From Avimicrobium caecorum (GTDB lineage: Bacteria; Bacillota; Clostridia; Oscillospirales; Ruminococcaceae): a stretch of 64,000 nucleotides of DNA. The notes beneath the pieces are model-generated. The model did not search any database. It was not told the DNA's origin and saw nothing but the letters and a program-made list of their open reading frames with translations. Positions within the stretch are counted from its first letter, which is position 1; each line of letters starts with the position of its first letter. The stretch spans positions 1 through 64,000 of the forward strand of contig CAJFNJ010000004.1 in NCBI GenBank assembly GCA_904394705.1, read 5' to 3'. Positions 55,799 to 64,000 of this stretch are shown here, piece by piece. The translations under genes and the position numbers were made by a program.

Positions 55799-55896
55799 CA
55801 AATTGTGTCGTATCGGTAAACGAAGGTTCCGGCATCTTGCAGGAATTTCCTGAGGTGCTATACTGGAGACAGAAACCAGTGGGAGGAGGTTATGCA

Positions 55897-56460
55897 ATGG
55901 GCTTGTGGGTGCCGAAACTCCGGGCGGAGTATATCATCGAAGGGGCGCTCTATCAGGAGGCGCTGGACTATGCCCGCCGTTCCAGGGCCTATACTTCGGA
56001 CCGGCATGACTTCCACTCCGGCGGCCTTGACAATAAGCAGCAGAAGATGCCCGAGGGCAAGCTCGGGGAGAAGGCGTTCAAGCTGTTTCTGCAGGATAAT
56101 GGCATCCGGTTTGAGGAGGATCACAGCAGCTATGAGGAGCGGGACGAGTATGACTTCCTGCTTCAGGGCTCGGGGCTGTGCCTGCGGGTGGATGTCAAGA
56201 CACGCACCGAGGAATTCCATATCCGTACGCTGGAACTGGTGGAACAGACCATCTCCCATCCCAAGGAGCTGTATGTTTCCGCCCGGCTCTACCGGGAGCG
56301 GAATGCGGTCCGGCTGCTGGGGTGGTTCACCCGGGAGGATCTGCTCACCCAGGGGAAGATCGAAAACCAGGGCTACCTGGATAACTATGTGATGTACGAC
56401 CGGCAGCTGCGCCCGATGGAATCGCTGGCCCGGCGCTGCCGCCGGTACTTCCCGTTATAA
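55897..56460 (+). CDS. probable PD-(D/E)XK nuclease, candidate restriction endonuclease
   Basis: Encodes 187 residues. The middle has the nuclease pattern: KLGEKAFKLFLQDNGI (helix with the first acidic residue), DEYDFLLQGSG with the catalytic aspartate, then LRVDVKTRTEE, where DVK is the (D/E)XK element, and later LYVSARLY and LLGWFTREDL typical of such domains. ATG 55897 follows GGAGGAGGT. It is convergent with a D12-class adenine methyltransferase, so together they may be a type II restriction-modification pair. The family is inferred from motif layout, and other PD-(D/E)XK functions are possible. Confidence 0.55.
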   Translation: MGLWVPKLRAEYIIEGALYQEALDYARRSRAYTSDRHDFHSGGLDNKQQKMPEGKLGEKAFKLFLQDNGIRFEEDHSSYEERDEYDFLLQGSGLCLRVDVKTRTEEFHIRTLELVEQTISHPKELYVSARLYRERNAVRLLGWFTREDLLTQGKIENQGYLDNYVMYDRQLRPMESLARRCRRYFPL

Positions 56461-56472
56461 AACAGATTCGGC

Positions 56473-56506
56473 AAAAAAGACCGTCCGGCAAGGACGGTCT
56501 TTTCTT
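56473..56506. terminator. bidirectional terminator between nuclease and methyltransferase genes
   Basis: AAAAGACCGTCC pairs with GGACGGTCTTTT over five bases, with A and T runs on each side. Confidence 0.86.
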
Positions 56507-57386
56507 ATTCCCCGGAAAGGGGCGGAAGATAGTTGGTGATGAGAACCTCCTGGGTGTTGCCTGATCGGTCCTTGGCATGATAGCTGCAGTTGGCATAGTT
56601 CTGCTCCAGATGCAGCACATGGTACCGCTGGCTCCAGCGGATCAGTTCCTCGTTGGTCATGCCCTTGTGGACAAATACATTGGAGAGGGCAAAGCGGATT
56701 CCCCCACGGTCCAGTTCGTCCAGCAGACCCAGCAGCTGCCGGTCCTCCAGTGGAGTCCAGTCCTTGAAGCCCCGGCGCCCATCGTTGTAGGAGCCGTTGC
56801 TGATGAGGTAGGGCGGGTCGCAGTAGACCAGATCCCCGGGCTGCAGCACTGAGAAGTCAAAGCTGAGGAAATCCCGGGTGGAAAAGCGGATGTCCTTCTG
56901 CTGAAGCGCCTCCACAAACCGGACGAGGTTGGCCTCAATGGAAGGATTATAGGCACTCCGGTTGCGCCCGAAGGGGATATTGAATTCATGCTTCTGATTG
57001 AAGCGGATCTGATGGTTGAAGGAATAGCAGGTGAGCACGAAGAGGTCGATGGAGCGTCCGGTGCGGTTGTATTCCCGGCGCAGGGCCAGGTATCCCTCGG
57101 TATTCTGGTCGGAGAGCTCATATTCCGCGATGCGTTCCCGGATCAGCCCGAGAATGGTTTCAACCGGTGTGCCGCGGAAGAACTCATACAGCCCGATGAG
57201 ATAGGTGATCTGATCGTTGGCGTAGATCACCGGGGCATCCACATTGATACCCACATTGAACCCGCCGGCAAACAGATCCACAAACCGGTGATAATCCCGG
57301 GGAAAAGCCGGCAGAATCCGGTCGAGCAGACGATATTTTCCGCCGGTGTAGTTGAGCGGACTTTTGATGTAGCGGTTCTGCGGCAT
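56505..57386 (-). CDS. DNA adenine methyltransferase, D12 class (alpha)
   Basis: Encodes 293 residues with the Dam/D12 order: motif X/I NYTGGKYRLLD and FVDLFAGGFNVG at the N-terminus, motif IV DPPY in VYCDPPYLIS, and the ending CSYHAKDRSGNTQEVLITNY shared by type II restriction-associated enzymes. It transfers a methyl group from SAM to N6 of adenine in a short site. ATG 57386 follows AAGGAG. It is convergent with the nuclease candidate. A solitary role is possible, but the C-terminal pattern is like M enzymes of R-M systems; the recognition site cannot be told. Confidence 0.87.
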   Translation of the reverse strand: MPQNRYIKSPLNYTGGKYRLLDRILPAFPRDYHRFVDLFAGGFNVGINVDAPVIYANDQITYLIGLYEFFRGTPVETILGLIRERIAEYELSDQNTEGYLALRREYNRTGRSIDLFVLTCYSFNHQIRFNQKHEFNIPFGRNRSAYNPSIEANLVRFVEALQQKDIRFSTRDFLSFDFSVLQPGDLVYCDPPYLISNGSYNDGRRGFKDWTPLEDRQLLGLLDELDRGGIRFALSNVFVHKGMTNEELIRWSQRYHVLHLEQNYANCSYHAKDRSGNTQEVLITNYLPPLSGE

Positions 57387-57429
57387 GGCGTTCTCCTTCT
57401 GCGGACGGGCGGGAATTTTCGTGCAATCC

Positions 57430-57459
57430 ATTATAGCACAGAACCCTGTTCCGGCTCAA
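57430..57459 (-). promoter_or_regulatory. promoter of the adenine methyltransferase gene
   Basis: On the minus strand TTGAGC, an 18-base spacer and TATAAT, 45 bases before the ATG. Confidence 0.72.
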
Positions 57460-57594
57460 CCGGCACAGACGGATTTCCCGGTATCCATTTCTGCCGGAAT
57501 ATGGTATGATGGGGGGGTAAAATCTTGGAATGTCCGGGTGGAACAGCCCGGCAGGAAGCACCGGCGTCAACCGAAAGAAGCAGATCCGCAAAAT

Positions 57595-57635
57595 AAAAAG
57601 CATATCCCACGGAAAGCCGGGGATATGCTTTTTTG
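57595..57635. terminator. terminator of the DUF4261 operon
   Basis: AAAAAGCATATCCC pairs with GGGGATATGCTTTTTT over about 11 bases, with T runs on both strands. Confidence 0.85.
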
Positions 57636-57664
57636 TTTGGGGTCAGGGTTCAGCGGGTGGAAAG

Positions 57665-58543
57665 TCAGTTCTCCCGGGTGCCGGAGGCATATTCGCCCAT
57701 GAAGATGTCCAGCACTTCCCGGGGCGGCTGGATCAGCGAGCCCTCATGCTGGCATTTCCACTGAACCTCCTGGCTGATGGCTCCGTCCAGGACGCCATCC
57801 ACTGTCTCGCCGTCCTGGATAGGGTTGCCTGCCAGCAGCAGGTAGGAGGCCACGCTGTATGCGTGTCCCACCACCCAGTTGGGGTCCATATTGTGGAAGT
57901 GGTACTGCAGGTCGGGCAGGAACAGGGTGCTCATACCCAGCGTATCCACCAGCATGTCATCGGTGCCCTGGATGTTGAAGAACCGTGCGTTGACGCCAAA
58001 CCGGATAAACCGGTCCGGACCGGTGATGGTATTGCCGCGCACCTCCTCGGCCTTGAGCAGCTTGCCGCAGTTCTGGAAGTAGAAGGCCACGCAGGTGGGG
58101 AAGAGCTCTGCCAGTGCCTCCAGGAAGTCCATATCCAGGTCGGCACGCTCCAGCGGGTCCAGAGCGGCAGTGAGCATATCCACGCCGACGATCTGCCACC
58201 GGCACTCAGCCAGGATCTGATCCCGTTCGCCCATACAGTCCCACATCTGGCTGCGGGTAAAGGGGTCAAACAGATCCTCGGGGATTTTGGAGCAGGCGGT
58301 GACCATCAGCTGCACCGGAGCCGAGCCATCCTGGAAGGTAGCCATGTGGTCCAGAGCGGCAAAGCCTGCCATCTTCTCATCGTGGCAGAAGCAGTCCAGC
58401 CGTCCGCAGTGCTGCTGCAGAACCCGCAGCATGGTATCCCGGTAAGGGAGCTCTGTGGGCTCCCGGAAAAGCATCTGGATCAGGAACGGCCCGCCGGGGC
58501 GGGGAGATTCCTGGCTGAGATCCTGCTGATATACTTGATCCAT
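57665..58543 (-). CDS. DUF4261 protein
   Basis: Encodes 292 residues, soluble, with a DUF4261-like C-terminal part: GHAYSVASYLLLAGNPIQDGETVDG and WKCQHEGSLIQPPREVLDI. The N-terminal half (FLIQMLFREPTELPYRD onward) is common in relatives. DUF4261 proteins often accompany TPR and other small-domain proteins suspected of being immunity factors of toxin systems, but no function is proven. GGAGG lies about eight bases before ATG. It follows the 1485-residue gene by 59 bases on the same strand and is likely cotranscribed. Confidence 0.78.
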   Translation of the reverse strand: MDQVYQQDLSQESPRPGGPFLIQMLFREPTELPYRDTMLRVLQQHCGRLDCFCHDEKMAGFAALDHMATFQDGSAPVQLMVTACSKIPEDLFDPFTRSQMWDCMGERDQILAECRWQIVGVDMLTAALDPLERADLDMDFLEALAELFPTCVAFYFQNCGKLLKAEEVRGNTITGPDRFIRFGVNARFFNIQGTDDMLVDTLGMSTLFLPDLQYHFHNMDPNWVVGHAYSVASYLLLAGNPIQDGETVDGVLDGAISQEVQWKCQHEGSLIQPPREVLDIFMGEYASGTREN

Positions 58544-58602
58544 TTCAGATTCCTCCTGTTGATGTTATGGGGTTTATCGAATCGGTACTGGGTATATAGG
58601 GC

Positions 58603-61600
58603 TTAATCCCACCAGAAGAACCACTTGTCCGACTGGCGGAGGGTATCTGCCAGCCAGCCGATGGAGGCATCTTCCGGTCCCTGGTCCACGGCATCGGGAC
58701 AGAACGCATACTGTTCCATGGCAAGCTCCATGGCCTGATCCGCAGGCACCGGAGCAGGCAGTGCATACTCGAGCACATCGTGGGTAATCACTGCCGGCAC
58801 AGCGCCGTGCTGTTCCAGCCAGTACCGGGCGATCGCCATCAGTTCCGCTGTATCGGGGCATTCGTTCCAGCCGCCGAAGGGCAGGTAGGCAAAGACTTCC
58901 CAGGGATTCTTCACCGGAATCTTTGCCAGAATCAACGGACAGGTGCGTCTGGTATCATAATCCCAGTAGGACAGGAACCGGTTCCCGGGCTCGCCGCCCT
59001 CCATGGTACCGGTGATCTCCTCCAGACTCATGTCGTCGTCCTCCAGCTCGGAGATACGGTCGTTCATGCGGCTCTGCAGCACCGTTTTGCCGTCCAGCGG
59101 GGCGGCGCTCAGAGCGGCCTTGCGGTACTTGGCGACCTGGATGGGGTCAAAGCCATAGTCCTCAGCGCCATCACTTTCGGGATCGGCGTTCAGAATGAGC
59201 ATTTCCCAGAGGGTTTCGTCCACAGCGACCAGCACCGGCAGGAAGCCCTCTTCCATACCCCGGCGGCGGGCATAGCTGTATGCCGCGGTGATGGGGTCAT
59301 CGTCCCGCATGGGCGGGAAGTATTCACAGTCGCAGCCCAAATACTGCATCATGGCCTGGGCCAGTTCCGAGGGCTCCTCGTCTGACGGCTCATACTGCAG
59401 CCAGCTGTCCCAGCGCTGCTGGATCAGCCGGGCCATATCCTGATAATAGACCTCATCAAAGGGGATAAAGAGATAGGTTTCATTCTGATACTTTTCCGAG
59501 AAGTACTCCTCCGGTCCGAATCGGCGCAGGGCATAGTCATCAATATCCGACGGGAAGTAGGGCGCGTCCCCCTGGCCGTAATAGTACTGGGAGAAGGCCT
59601 CTCCTTCCTTATTGAACATCGAGTGCCGCAGTACGCCGCCCAGCTGATCCCGGATAAAGATCCGAAGATCGGTTCCGGCAGGGTCCCCGGCAAACTGACG
59701 CATCAGATCCCCGTATTCCGCACGGAAACTCTCGCTCATCCGGTCGTGTTCCAGATTCCAGCGCAGGTAGATTGCCATGTGGTTGTAGGCGGTGATTTCA
59801 TCCACCGGCAGATGTTTGTCCCGCAGATCCCGCAGATGCCACTGGGCATCATCCATCCGGTCCTTCATCGCCTCCAGCTCCTCCTGAGTGGGAGCCGGGC
59901 CGGCTTCTTCCAGAATATCCGGGCGTTCCGGGTCCACCACAAAGCTGACACCGTCGTAGAGTTCCAGCAGACTGCCGGCGCCGAAGCGGATCTTATACTC
60001 CATCTCGTCCTGATAGAGCGGAATGACCTGATAGAAGTTGACCTCCTCGCCCTCAGCCAGCGGACAGATACAGGCGTCTTCATCCACCTGCTGGGGTGTC
60101 ACCAGAATGGCGGCAGAGAGCTGGGTGCTGTCGGCATAGGGCTCCTGGTTATCGATGGTGTGTCCCCAGCCAAGCCAGGTATCGTTGATGCCAGGCAGCC
60201 GTGCCAGCGCCTTGAGCAGCCGGACAGGCCAGTACCAGGCTTCCTTCTGCAGCGAGTCGTGATCCAGCTTCCAGTCCGGCGGCAGGGCGATCAGCAGCTC
60301 CGCCCGTTCCACCTTCTGGTCCGCCAGCTCCTCCGGGACATTCATGCGGTGCGCGCCCATGCCCATGGTCACCAGGGTGTAGTAGTTCTTTTCCGGGCTG
60401 GGCGGAATCAGGCAGATGTCCACATGGATATCCGGAGAGACCAGCTCGTGCATGACGGTCTCGAATTCACCGAAGTGGCTGGAGATGTGTTCCTCCACCC
60501 GTTCCAGCTCTTCCGGGGTATAGTATTCAGTTTCAAATTCATTGGGGTCGGGCATGTCCGGCTCCTCCTGGGGCTTCTTCGGACAGCCGTTTTCATCCAG
60601 CAGAACCGGGAAGGGCTCACCCTGTTCCGGACGCCAGATCAGTGCCGCAGCGTGGCTGAGGTCAAAGACCACAGCTTCCAGTTTTCCGGGAGTGCCGTCC
60701 GGGAGGGTCAGCCACATGCCGCTGTCCAGCCGCTCCTTCTGGAGGCGCAGCCAGTCCGCCTTGAGCTTGGAAAGACCGGCCCGGTTCATGCGGAACACCA
60801 GCTCCACTGTCTGTCCCTGCACTGTATAGGGGAAGGAGCAGTAGGGGGAATCGACGGTGAAGGTGTTAGGATCGGGGGCAAACAGCTCCATAAAGCGTTC
60901 CAGCCCTGCGGGGTCGGTGTTGATGCAGGAGATGGCCTGGAGCTTGCTGTCCGAGTTCTCGTCCAGTCCCTTCTGGAGCAGCAGATCGGCATCGGGGTGA
61001 ATCCAGTGGTATTCCATCTCCTCGAGGGTGGCTCCCTTTTCGATCTCCTGGCGCAGGGTGGTGAACTCATAGTCGCCGGGCACCAGCTCCAGGCCCCGGT
61101 CGGCTGCTGCCAGTGCCCCGGCACGGTCGCCGAAGTGACTGCGCAGCTTGCCCAGCTGCAGCCAGATCCACGGATAGTCCGGCTCTTCCCGGGCGCCCTG
61201 TTCGGCATACCGGAGCGCCTCCTCCGGGTGTCCGCAGTAGGTCAGGCCGATGGAGTAGCGGTAGTACCAGGTGCCGCAGCCGGCGGCATTCTTCTCCGAA
61301 TCCCGCATCCACTGGACACCCCGGTAATAGAAGGGATATTCGTCAATATTCATGCAGGCATAGCCGTACCACAGCGCGATCTGCAGGTCCTCCCGGGCCT
61401 GCTGCTCTGTAAAGCGGTGAGACTTTACGCCGTTTTCAACGAAGGTTTCCAGGTAATCCAGCGCCCGGTAGAAGTAGCCGCTTACATCCCCGATGAAGGA
61501 TTCCAGTGTTTTGATGTCCTCCTGGGAGAGGAGGGAACCGGTTTCCGGGTCCACATTGGGGGCGGGAGCCGGGGTGAGGGGTGCCTCCTCGGGAGAGATC

Positions 61601-63060
61601 AGCCGCACGGTGCTCACATCCCGGCGGAAGCTGTGGAAGCTGGCCCAGGGCAGGCCGGACTTTTCAAAGAAGGCGACAGCGGCATCCAGGACAGCCGGCA
61701 GATCCCAGGCGATGAAGTCCAGGTATCCGGCGTACAGTCCGGTGGCGCCGCCCAGCAGGGTAAAGGCATCCTCCCCGGCCTGATCCAGCAGAGCGGCTTC
61801 CAGTTCGTCCCGGAAGGAGAGGATCGCCTCACTGCGGTTCTCGCCGGTGAAGGTGTCCAGCGGGTAGATGAGAAATCCCGCCATGACGCCGTCCTGGTGC
61901 AGCAGGTCCATGGTGTCGCTTTCAGCCCGCAGGTAGTCCCCGACGAGCACCGGGAGCCGGGTGGAACCGGATACGGTATCCAGCCGCCAGTCAGCTTCCG
62001 GGTCCTGTTCGGGCTCCATCTGGTAGACCGCGTAGGCCGAATCCAGGTAATCCCCGGCGGAAGCGGGTACCTCGAATCCCATCTGCTGCACCCAGGCGGG
62101 CAGATCGCTGAGCAGCATATCCTCTCCGTCCAGCGGGGTATCGGAAATATCAAAGCCACGGATCAGCGCCATAGCGGGGATCTCGCCCAGCACCTGGTCC
62201 ACCAGGGTGGAGAGCAGCCACCAGGCCTGATTCTCGTCCTCCCGGAGCAGCGGGAGCAGGGCTTTGCAGTACAGGGTCAGGGAGAGGGAGTCATCATCGG
62301 TCTTTTCCGGCAGCACCCGGACATCCTGACCGGAGATCTCCATTCCCGCCGCAGTGCGGATGGAGAAATTGGCCGAAGCCTGGCGCCCCACAGGGAAGTT
62401 CCAGTGTTCCAGCAGTTCTGCGGGGGCATGGCGCTGGAAGTAGACCAGCTCATAGAGCCTGGCAAGATTCCCCTCGGGGGTGAGGATCAGTTCGTATTTC
62501 TGACCGTTGTGTCCCACTTCAAAGGCGGGGTTCAGGAAAGCCGGGAGGAGGGCTGTTTCACACAGGCTGATGAGCTCCTCCTGGACAGCGGAGCGATCCC
62601 GTACATCCAGAAGCTGTCGCAGCTGGGCTTCCACTTTGGAAAAGGCAGCCCAGGCCTCCTGGGTGCGCTCCCGGAAACTGGGATCGAACCGGGGCAGGGC
62701 CAGACGGCGGCGGCAGTCATCGATCATCTGCTGGGTGCCCTCATCGCCGGGACGGGCTTCCAGAGCCTGCTCGAAATAGTGCAGGGCCTGTCCCTCCTGA
62801 TCCAGGTAGTAATAGGCATAGCCCACACGGAAATTCCAGTTGTGATCCCCCTGGAAATGCTCCTCATAGGGCAGGAGCAGGGACAGTGCCTTTTCATACA
62901 TTTCCTTGTCATCCACATCGGCGGCGTTGTTGTAGGCCCGGGCGAGCTCACTGCACAGCTCGGGGGTGCGGCTCTCTTCGGGGATGGCTTCGATGGTGTC
63001 GATGATCTTCTGGTACTCGTCCTTCTCGTTCCAGATCTGACATTGTTCCAACAGGGTCAT
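58603..63060 (-). CDS. giant multidomain protein with TPR, SUFU and DUF4253 domains
   Basis: Encodes 1485 residues with no signal peptide or membrane segments. In order: TPR-like helices (about 1-115), a linker and an unknown domain with LLEHWNFPVGRQASANF near 220-240, a domain near 375-490 with LVGDYLRAESDTMDLLHQ and YLDFIAWDLPAVLDAA, a second TPR block (about 555-690), another module near 735-830, a SUFU domain (about 850-1010; SPDIHVDICLIPP and VTMGMGAHRMNVPEEL), a module near 1090-1220, and a C-terminal DUF4253 domain (about 1240-1485; FGGWNECPDTAELMAIARYWLEQHG-like core FGGWNECPDTAELMAI, ending DKWFFWWD). SUFU-type domains serve as immunity proteins in polymorphic toxin systems. AAGGAGG precedes ATG. 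No toxin is in the window. Confidence 0.8.
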   Translation of the reverse strand: MTLLEQCQIWNEKDEYQKIIDTIEAIPEESRTPELCSELARAYNNAADVDDKEMYEKALSLLLPYEEHFQGDHNWNFRVGYAYYYLDQEGQALHYFEQALEARPGDEGTQQMIDDCRRRLALPRFDPSFRERTQEAWAAFSKVEAQLRQLLDVRDRSAVQEELISLCETALLPAFLNPAFEVGHNGQKYELILTPEGNLARLYELVYFQRHAPAELLEHWNFPVGRQASANFSIRTAAGMEISGQDVRVLPEKTDDDSLSLTLYCKALLPLLREDENQAWWLLSTLVDQVLGEIPAMALIRGFDISDTPLDGEDMLLSDLPAWVQQMGFEVPASAGDYLDSAYAVYQMEPEQDPEADWRLDTVSGSTRLPVLVGDYLRAESDTMDLLHQDGVMAGFLIYPLDTFTGENRSEAILSFRDELEAALLDQAGEDAFTLLGGATGLYAGYLDFIAWDLPAVLDAAVAFFEKSGLPWASFHSFRRDVSTVRLISPEEAPLTPAPAPNVDPETGSLLSQEDIKTLESFIGDVSGYFYRALDYLETFVENGVKSHRFTEQQAREDLQIALWYGYACMNIDEYPFYYRGVQWMRDSEKNAAGCGTWYYRYSIGLTYCGHPEEALRYAEQGAREEPDYPWIWLQLGKLRSHFGDRAGALAAADRGLELVPGDYEFTTLRQEIEKGATLEEMEYHWIHPDADLLLQKGLDENSDSKLQAISCINTDPAGLERFMELFAPDPNTFTVDSPYCSFPYTVQGQTVELVFRMNRAGLSKLKADWLRLQKERLDSGMWLTLPDGTPGKLEAVVFDLSHAAALIWRPEQGEPFPVLLDENGCPKKPQEEPDMPDPNEFETEYYTPEELERVEEHISSHFGEFETVMHELVSPDIHVDICLIPPSPEKNYYTLVTMGMGAHRMNVPEELADQKVERAELLIALPPDWKLDHDSLQKEAWYWPVRLLKALARLPGINDTWLGWGHTIDNQEPYADSTQLSAAILVTPQQVDEDACICPLAEGEEVNFYQVIPLYQDEMEYKIRFGAGSLLELYDGVSFVVDPERPDILEEAGPAPTQEELEAMKDRMDDAQWHLRDLRDKHLPVDEITAYNHMAIYLRWNLEHDRMSESFRAEYGDLMRQFAGDPAGTDLRIFIRDQLGGVLRHSMFNKEGEAFSQYYYGQGDAPYFPSDIDDYALRRFGPEEYFSEKYQNETYLFIPFDEVYYQDMARLIQQRWDSWLQYEPSDEEPSELAQAMMQYLGCDCEYFPPMRDDDPITAAYSYARRRGMEEGFLPVLVAVDETLWEMLILNADPESDGAEDYGFDPIQVAKYRKAALSAAPLDGKTVLQSRMNDRISELEDDDMSLEEITGTMEGGEPGNRFLSYWDYDTRRTCPLILAKIPVKNPWEVFAYLPFGGWNECPDTAELMAIARYWLEQHGAVPAVITHDVLEYALPAPVPADQAMELAMEQYAFCPDAVDQGPEDASIGWLADTLRQSDKWFFWWD

Positions 63061-63419
63061 ATTGATGTCCTCCTTCAGCAGTGGATTGGCTATGGAAAGC
63101 AGTGTTTTTTATATGGAAAAATCTGCGCAGGCAGAAAGGGCTCTTATCAGCGCTCTGCCTGAATTCCATGGACAGCGGGAGATTTCAGCAGGCGGCATGG
63201 CCCGGCGAGCGATCTCCCGGGAATGTTCCGCTCAGTATACAGGTGTATGGACAACGGATACACTCTCTCAACTCTAATGATACTAAGAAACCCTCACAGG
63301 CGCAATCCATGAATCACACAAAAAATGTGAATTTTTATATCCAATTTCCCAAAAGGCGAACGCATATAAAAACTCCCCCGTCCGGCTTGGAAACGGGGGA
63401 GGAGAAGCTGAGGCCAGGC
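63061..63419. other. intergenic region upstream of the giant gene
   Basis: About 360 bases. It holds a perfect hairpin CAGGCAGA..TCTGCCTG (63128-63161), a TATACT -10 candidate on the minus strand (63239-63234) without a good -35, an AT-rich block, and the uvrA terminator at the right. No gene is seen. Confidence 0.55.
63366..63402 (-). terminator. terminator of the UvrA-family gene
   Basis: On the minus strand CTCCCCCGT pairs with ACGGGGGAG over about 11 bases, followed by TTTTTATATGC. Confidence 0.82.
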
Positions 63420-64000
63420 TCAGCGCAGATATTTTCCGGTGATGCTCCGGGGATTCTCCCGGACCTGTTCGGGGGTGCCGGCAGCAACGATCTGTCCGCC
63501 GGATTCCCCGCCGCCCGGGCCCATGTCGATGATGTAGTCAGCGTTGCGGATCACATCCAGGTCGTGCTCGATTACCACTACGGTGGCGCCCTTTTCGATG
63601 AGGGTCTGGAACACGCCCAGCAGGGTCCTGACATCCAGCGGATGCAGGCCGATGGTGGGCTCATCAAAGACAAAGACGGTGTCCGCCTGACCCCGGCCCA
63701 TCTCGCTGGCGAGCTTGAGCCGCTGGGCCTCACCGCCGGACAGACTGGGAGTGGCTTCCCCCAGGGTGAGGTAGCCCAGGCCCAGATCCCGCAGCACCGA
63801 AAGGCGTTGGCTGACCGTTTTCCAGCCGGCGCAGAGAGGCAGAGCGGAGTTGATGTCCTTTTCCATCAGATCGGGGAGGGAGTAGCTCTGTCCGTCCGGG
63901 GCGGTGTGGCGCACCCGGTCAGCCTCCCGGGCGTAGCGGGAACCCCTGCATTCCGGGCAGGGGATCTCCACATCGGGCAGGAACTGCACATCCAGGTCGA
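63420..64000 (-). CDS. UvrA-family excinuclease ATPase, C-terminal part (runs off the window)
   Basis: The last about 193 residues of a UvrA-like protein; the start lies beyond position 64000. Visible are a zinc-finger half FLPDVEIPCPECRGSRY, the signature PSLSGGEAQRLKLASEM, Walker B VFVFDEPTIGLHPLD, VIEHDLDVIRNADYIIDMGPGGGESGG and the closing PEQVRENPRSITGKYL. The stretch SLPDLMEKDINSALPL differs from the usual IADVLDMTVEEAL of UvrA, suggesting a UvrA2-like paralog rather than the core repair protein. It acts on damaged DNA or as a resistance ATPase. Confidence 0.85.
   Translation of the reverse strand, partial: DLDVQFLPDVEIPCPECRGSRYAREADRVRHTAPDGQSYSLPDLMEKDINSALPLCAGWKTVSQRLSVLRDLGLGYLTLGEATPSLSGGEAQRLKLASEMGRGQADTVFVFDEPTIGLHPLDVRTLLGVFQTLIEKGATVVVIEHDLDVIRNADYIIDMGPGGGESGGQIVAAGTPEQVRENPRSITGKYLR

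Larger units (their letters stand above)
55478..55896. other. mgtE leader and divergent region to the nuclease gene
   Basis: About 420 bases. From right to left it holds the start region of the plus-strand nuclease gene, the mgtE promoter, the 57-codon frame, a GAGGA-CGA-TCCTC hairpin (55550-55562 region) and the leader terminator. The canonical M-box core GGTGAGGCTCC is not present. Confidence 0.6.

Noticed and set aside
59623..63162. A 1179-codon open frame on the plus strand opposite the giant gene
   Set aside because: It is antisense to a well-supported 1485-residue gene with recognised SUFU and DUF4253 domains; it has no ribosome site and its composition is that of a GC-rich shadow frame.
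1..64000. CRISPR arrays, insertion sequences or rRNA genes
   Set aside because: No regularly spaced repeats, transposase frames with terminal repeats or rRNA sequence were seen in the window.

Overview
The window looks like a chromosomal segment of a spore-forming, anaerobic Clostridia, most likely of the Oscillospiraceae/Ruminococcaceae type. Evidence for this is the spo0A, spoIVB and gerABC genes, a FabK-type fatty acid synthesis operon, an IspH-ribosomal S1 fusion, and small Firmicutes families such as DUF5058, DUF4358, DUF4363 and YetF. Base composition is GC-rich in coding regions (high fifties percent by eye) and AT-rich in promoters. Many promoters are near-consensus sigma-A (TTGNNN-17-TATAAT) and strong U-tailed terminators separate the units, which makes operon boundaries fairly clear. 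The taxonomic statement is inference from gene content only.

Layout. 0-10.6 kb: a tRNA-Gly, an lrgAB holin/antiholin-like pair, an Smr protein behind a large unknown membrane protein, coaX, a two-gene DUF5058 membrane operon, a GT8 glycosyltransferase, a DegV plus TlpA-like lipoprotein operon and a D-cysteine desulfhydrase-like enzyme. 10.8-16.8 kb: chorismate mutase, then an operon of an RpiR regulator, a BaiN-like flavoprotein, cmk, plsC and an ispH-rpsA fusion. 17.1-20.3 kb: a cell-surface acylation operon (DUF4358 lipoprotein, MBOAT, DHHW protein). 20.6-30.9 kb: a complete type II fatty acid synthesis operon, acpP-accBCDA-fabH-fabK-(FabK-like)-fabD-fabG-fabF-fabZ, which carries malonyl-CoA formation, initiation and the whole elongation cycle on one unit.

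30.9-39.7 kb holds scattered housekeeping and transport genes: brnQ, a highly promoted 80-residue unknown protein, a corA-like channel, a radical SAM enzyme, a GyrI-like protein, rlmD, a second degV, a small BlaI/CopY-box-preceded gene and nrdR. 39.8-44.3 kb is a divergent Crp-type regulator facing an ABC importer (lipoprotein, permease, ATPase) with an unusual amidohydrolase-like protein inserted. 44.3-54 kb is sporulation-flavoured: yetF/DUF4363, gerABC, a SLOG protein, spoIVB and spo0A with tandem 0A boxes, then a HAD hydrolase and a flavodoxin-like lipoprotein.

54-64 kb is the most interesting stretch. mgtE is preceded by a ~285-nt leader with a translated 57-codon upstream frame and an intrinsic terminator just before the mgtE ribosome binding site, which is the layout of an attenuator that I could not assign to a known magnesium riboswitch. 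Next come a convergent pair consisting of a probable PD-(D/E)XK nuclease and a D12-class adenine methyltransferase (candidate type II restriction-modification system), then a DUF4261 protein and a 1485-residue multidomain protein (TPR, SUFU, DUF4253 and other immunity-like modules). The window ends inside a UvrA-family gene.
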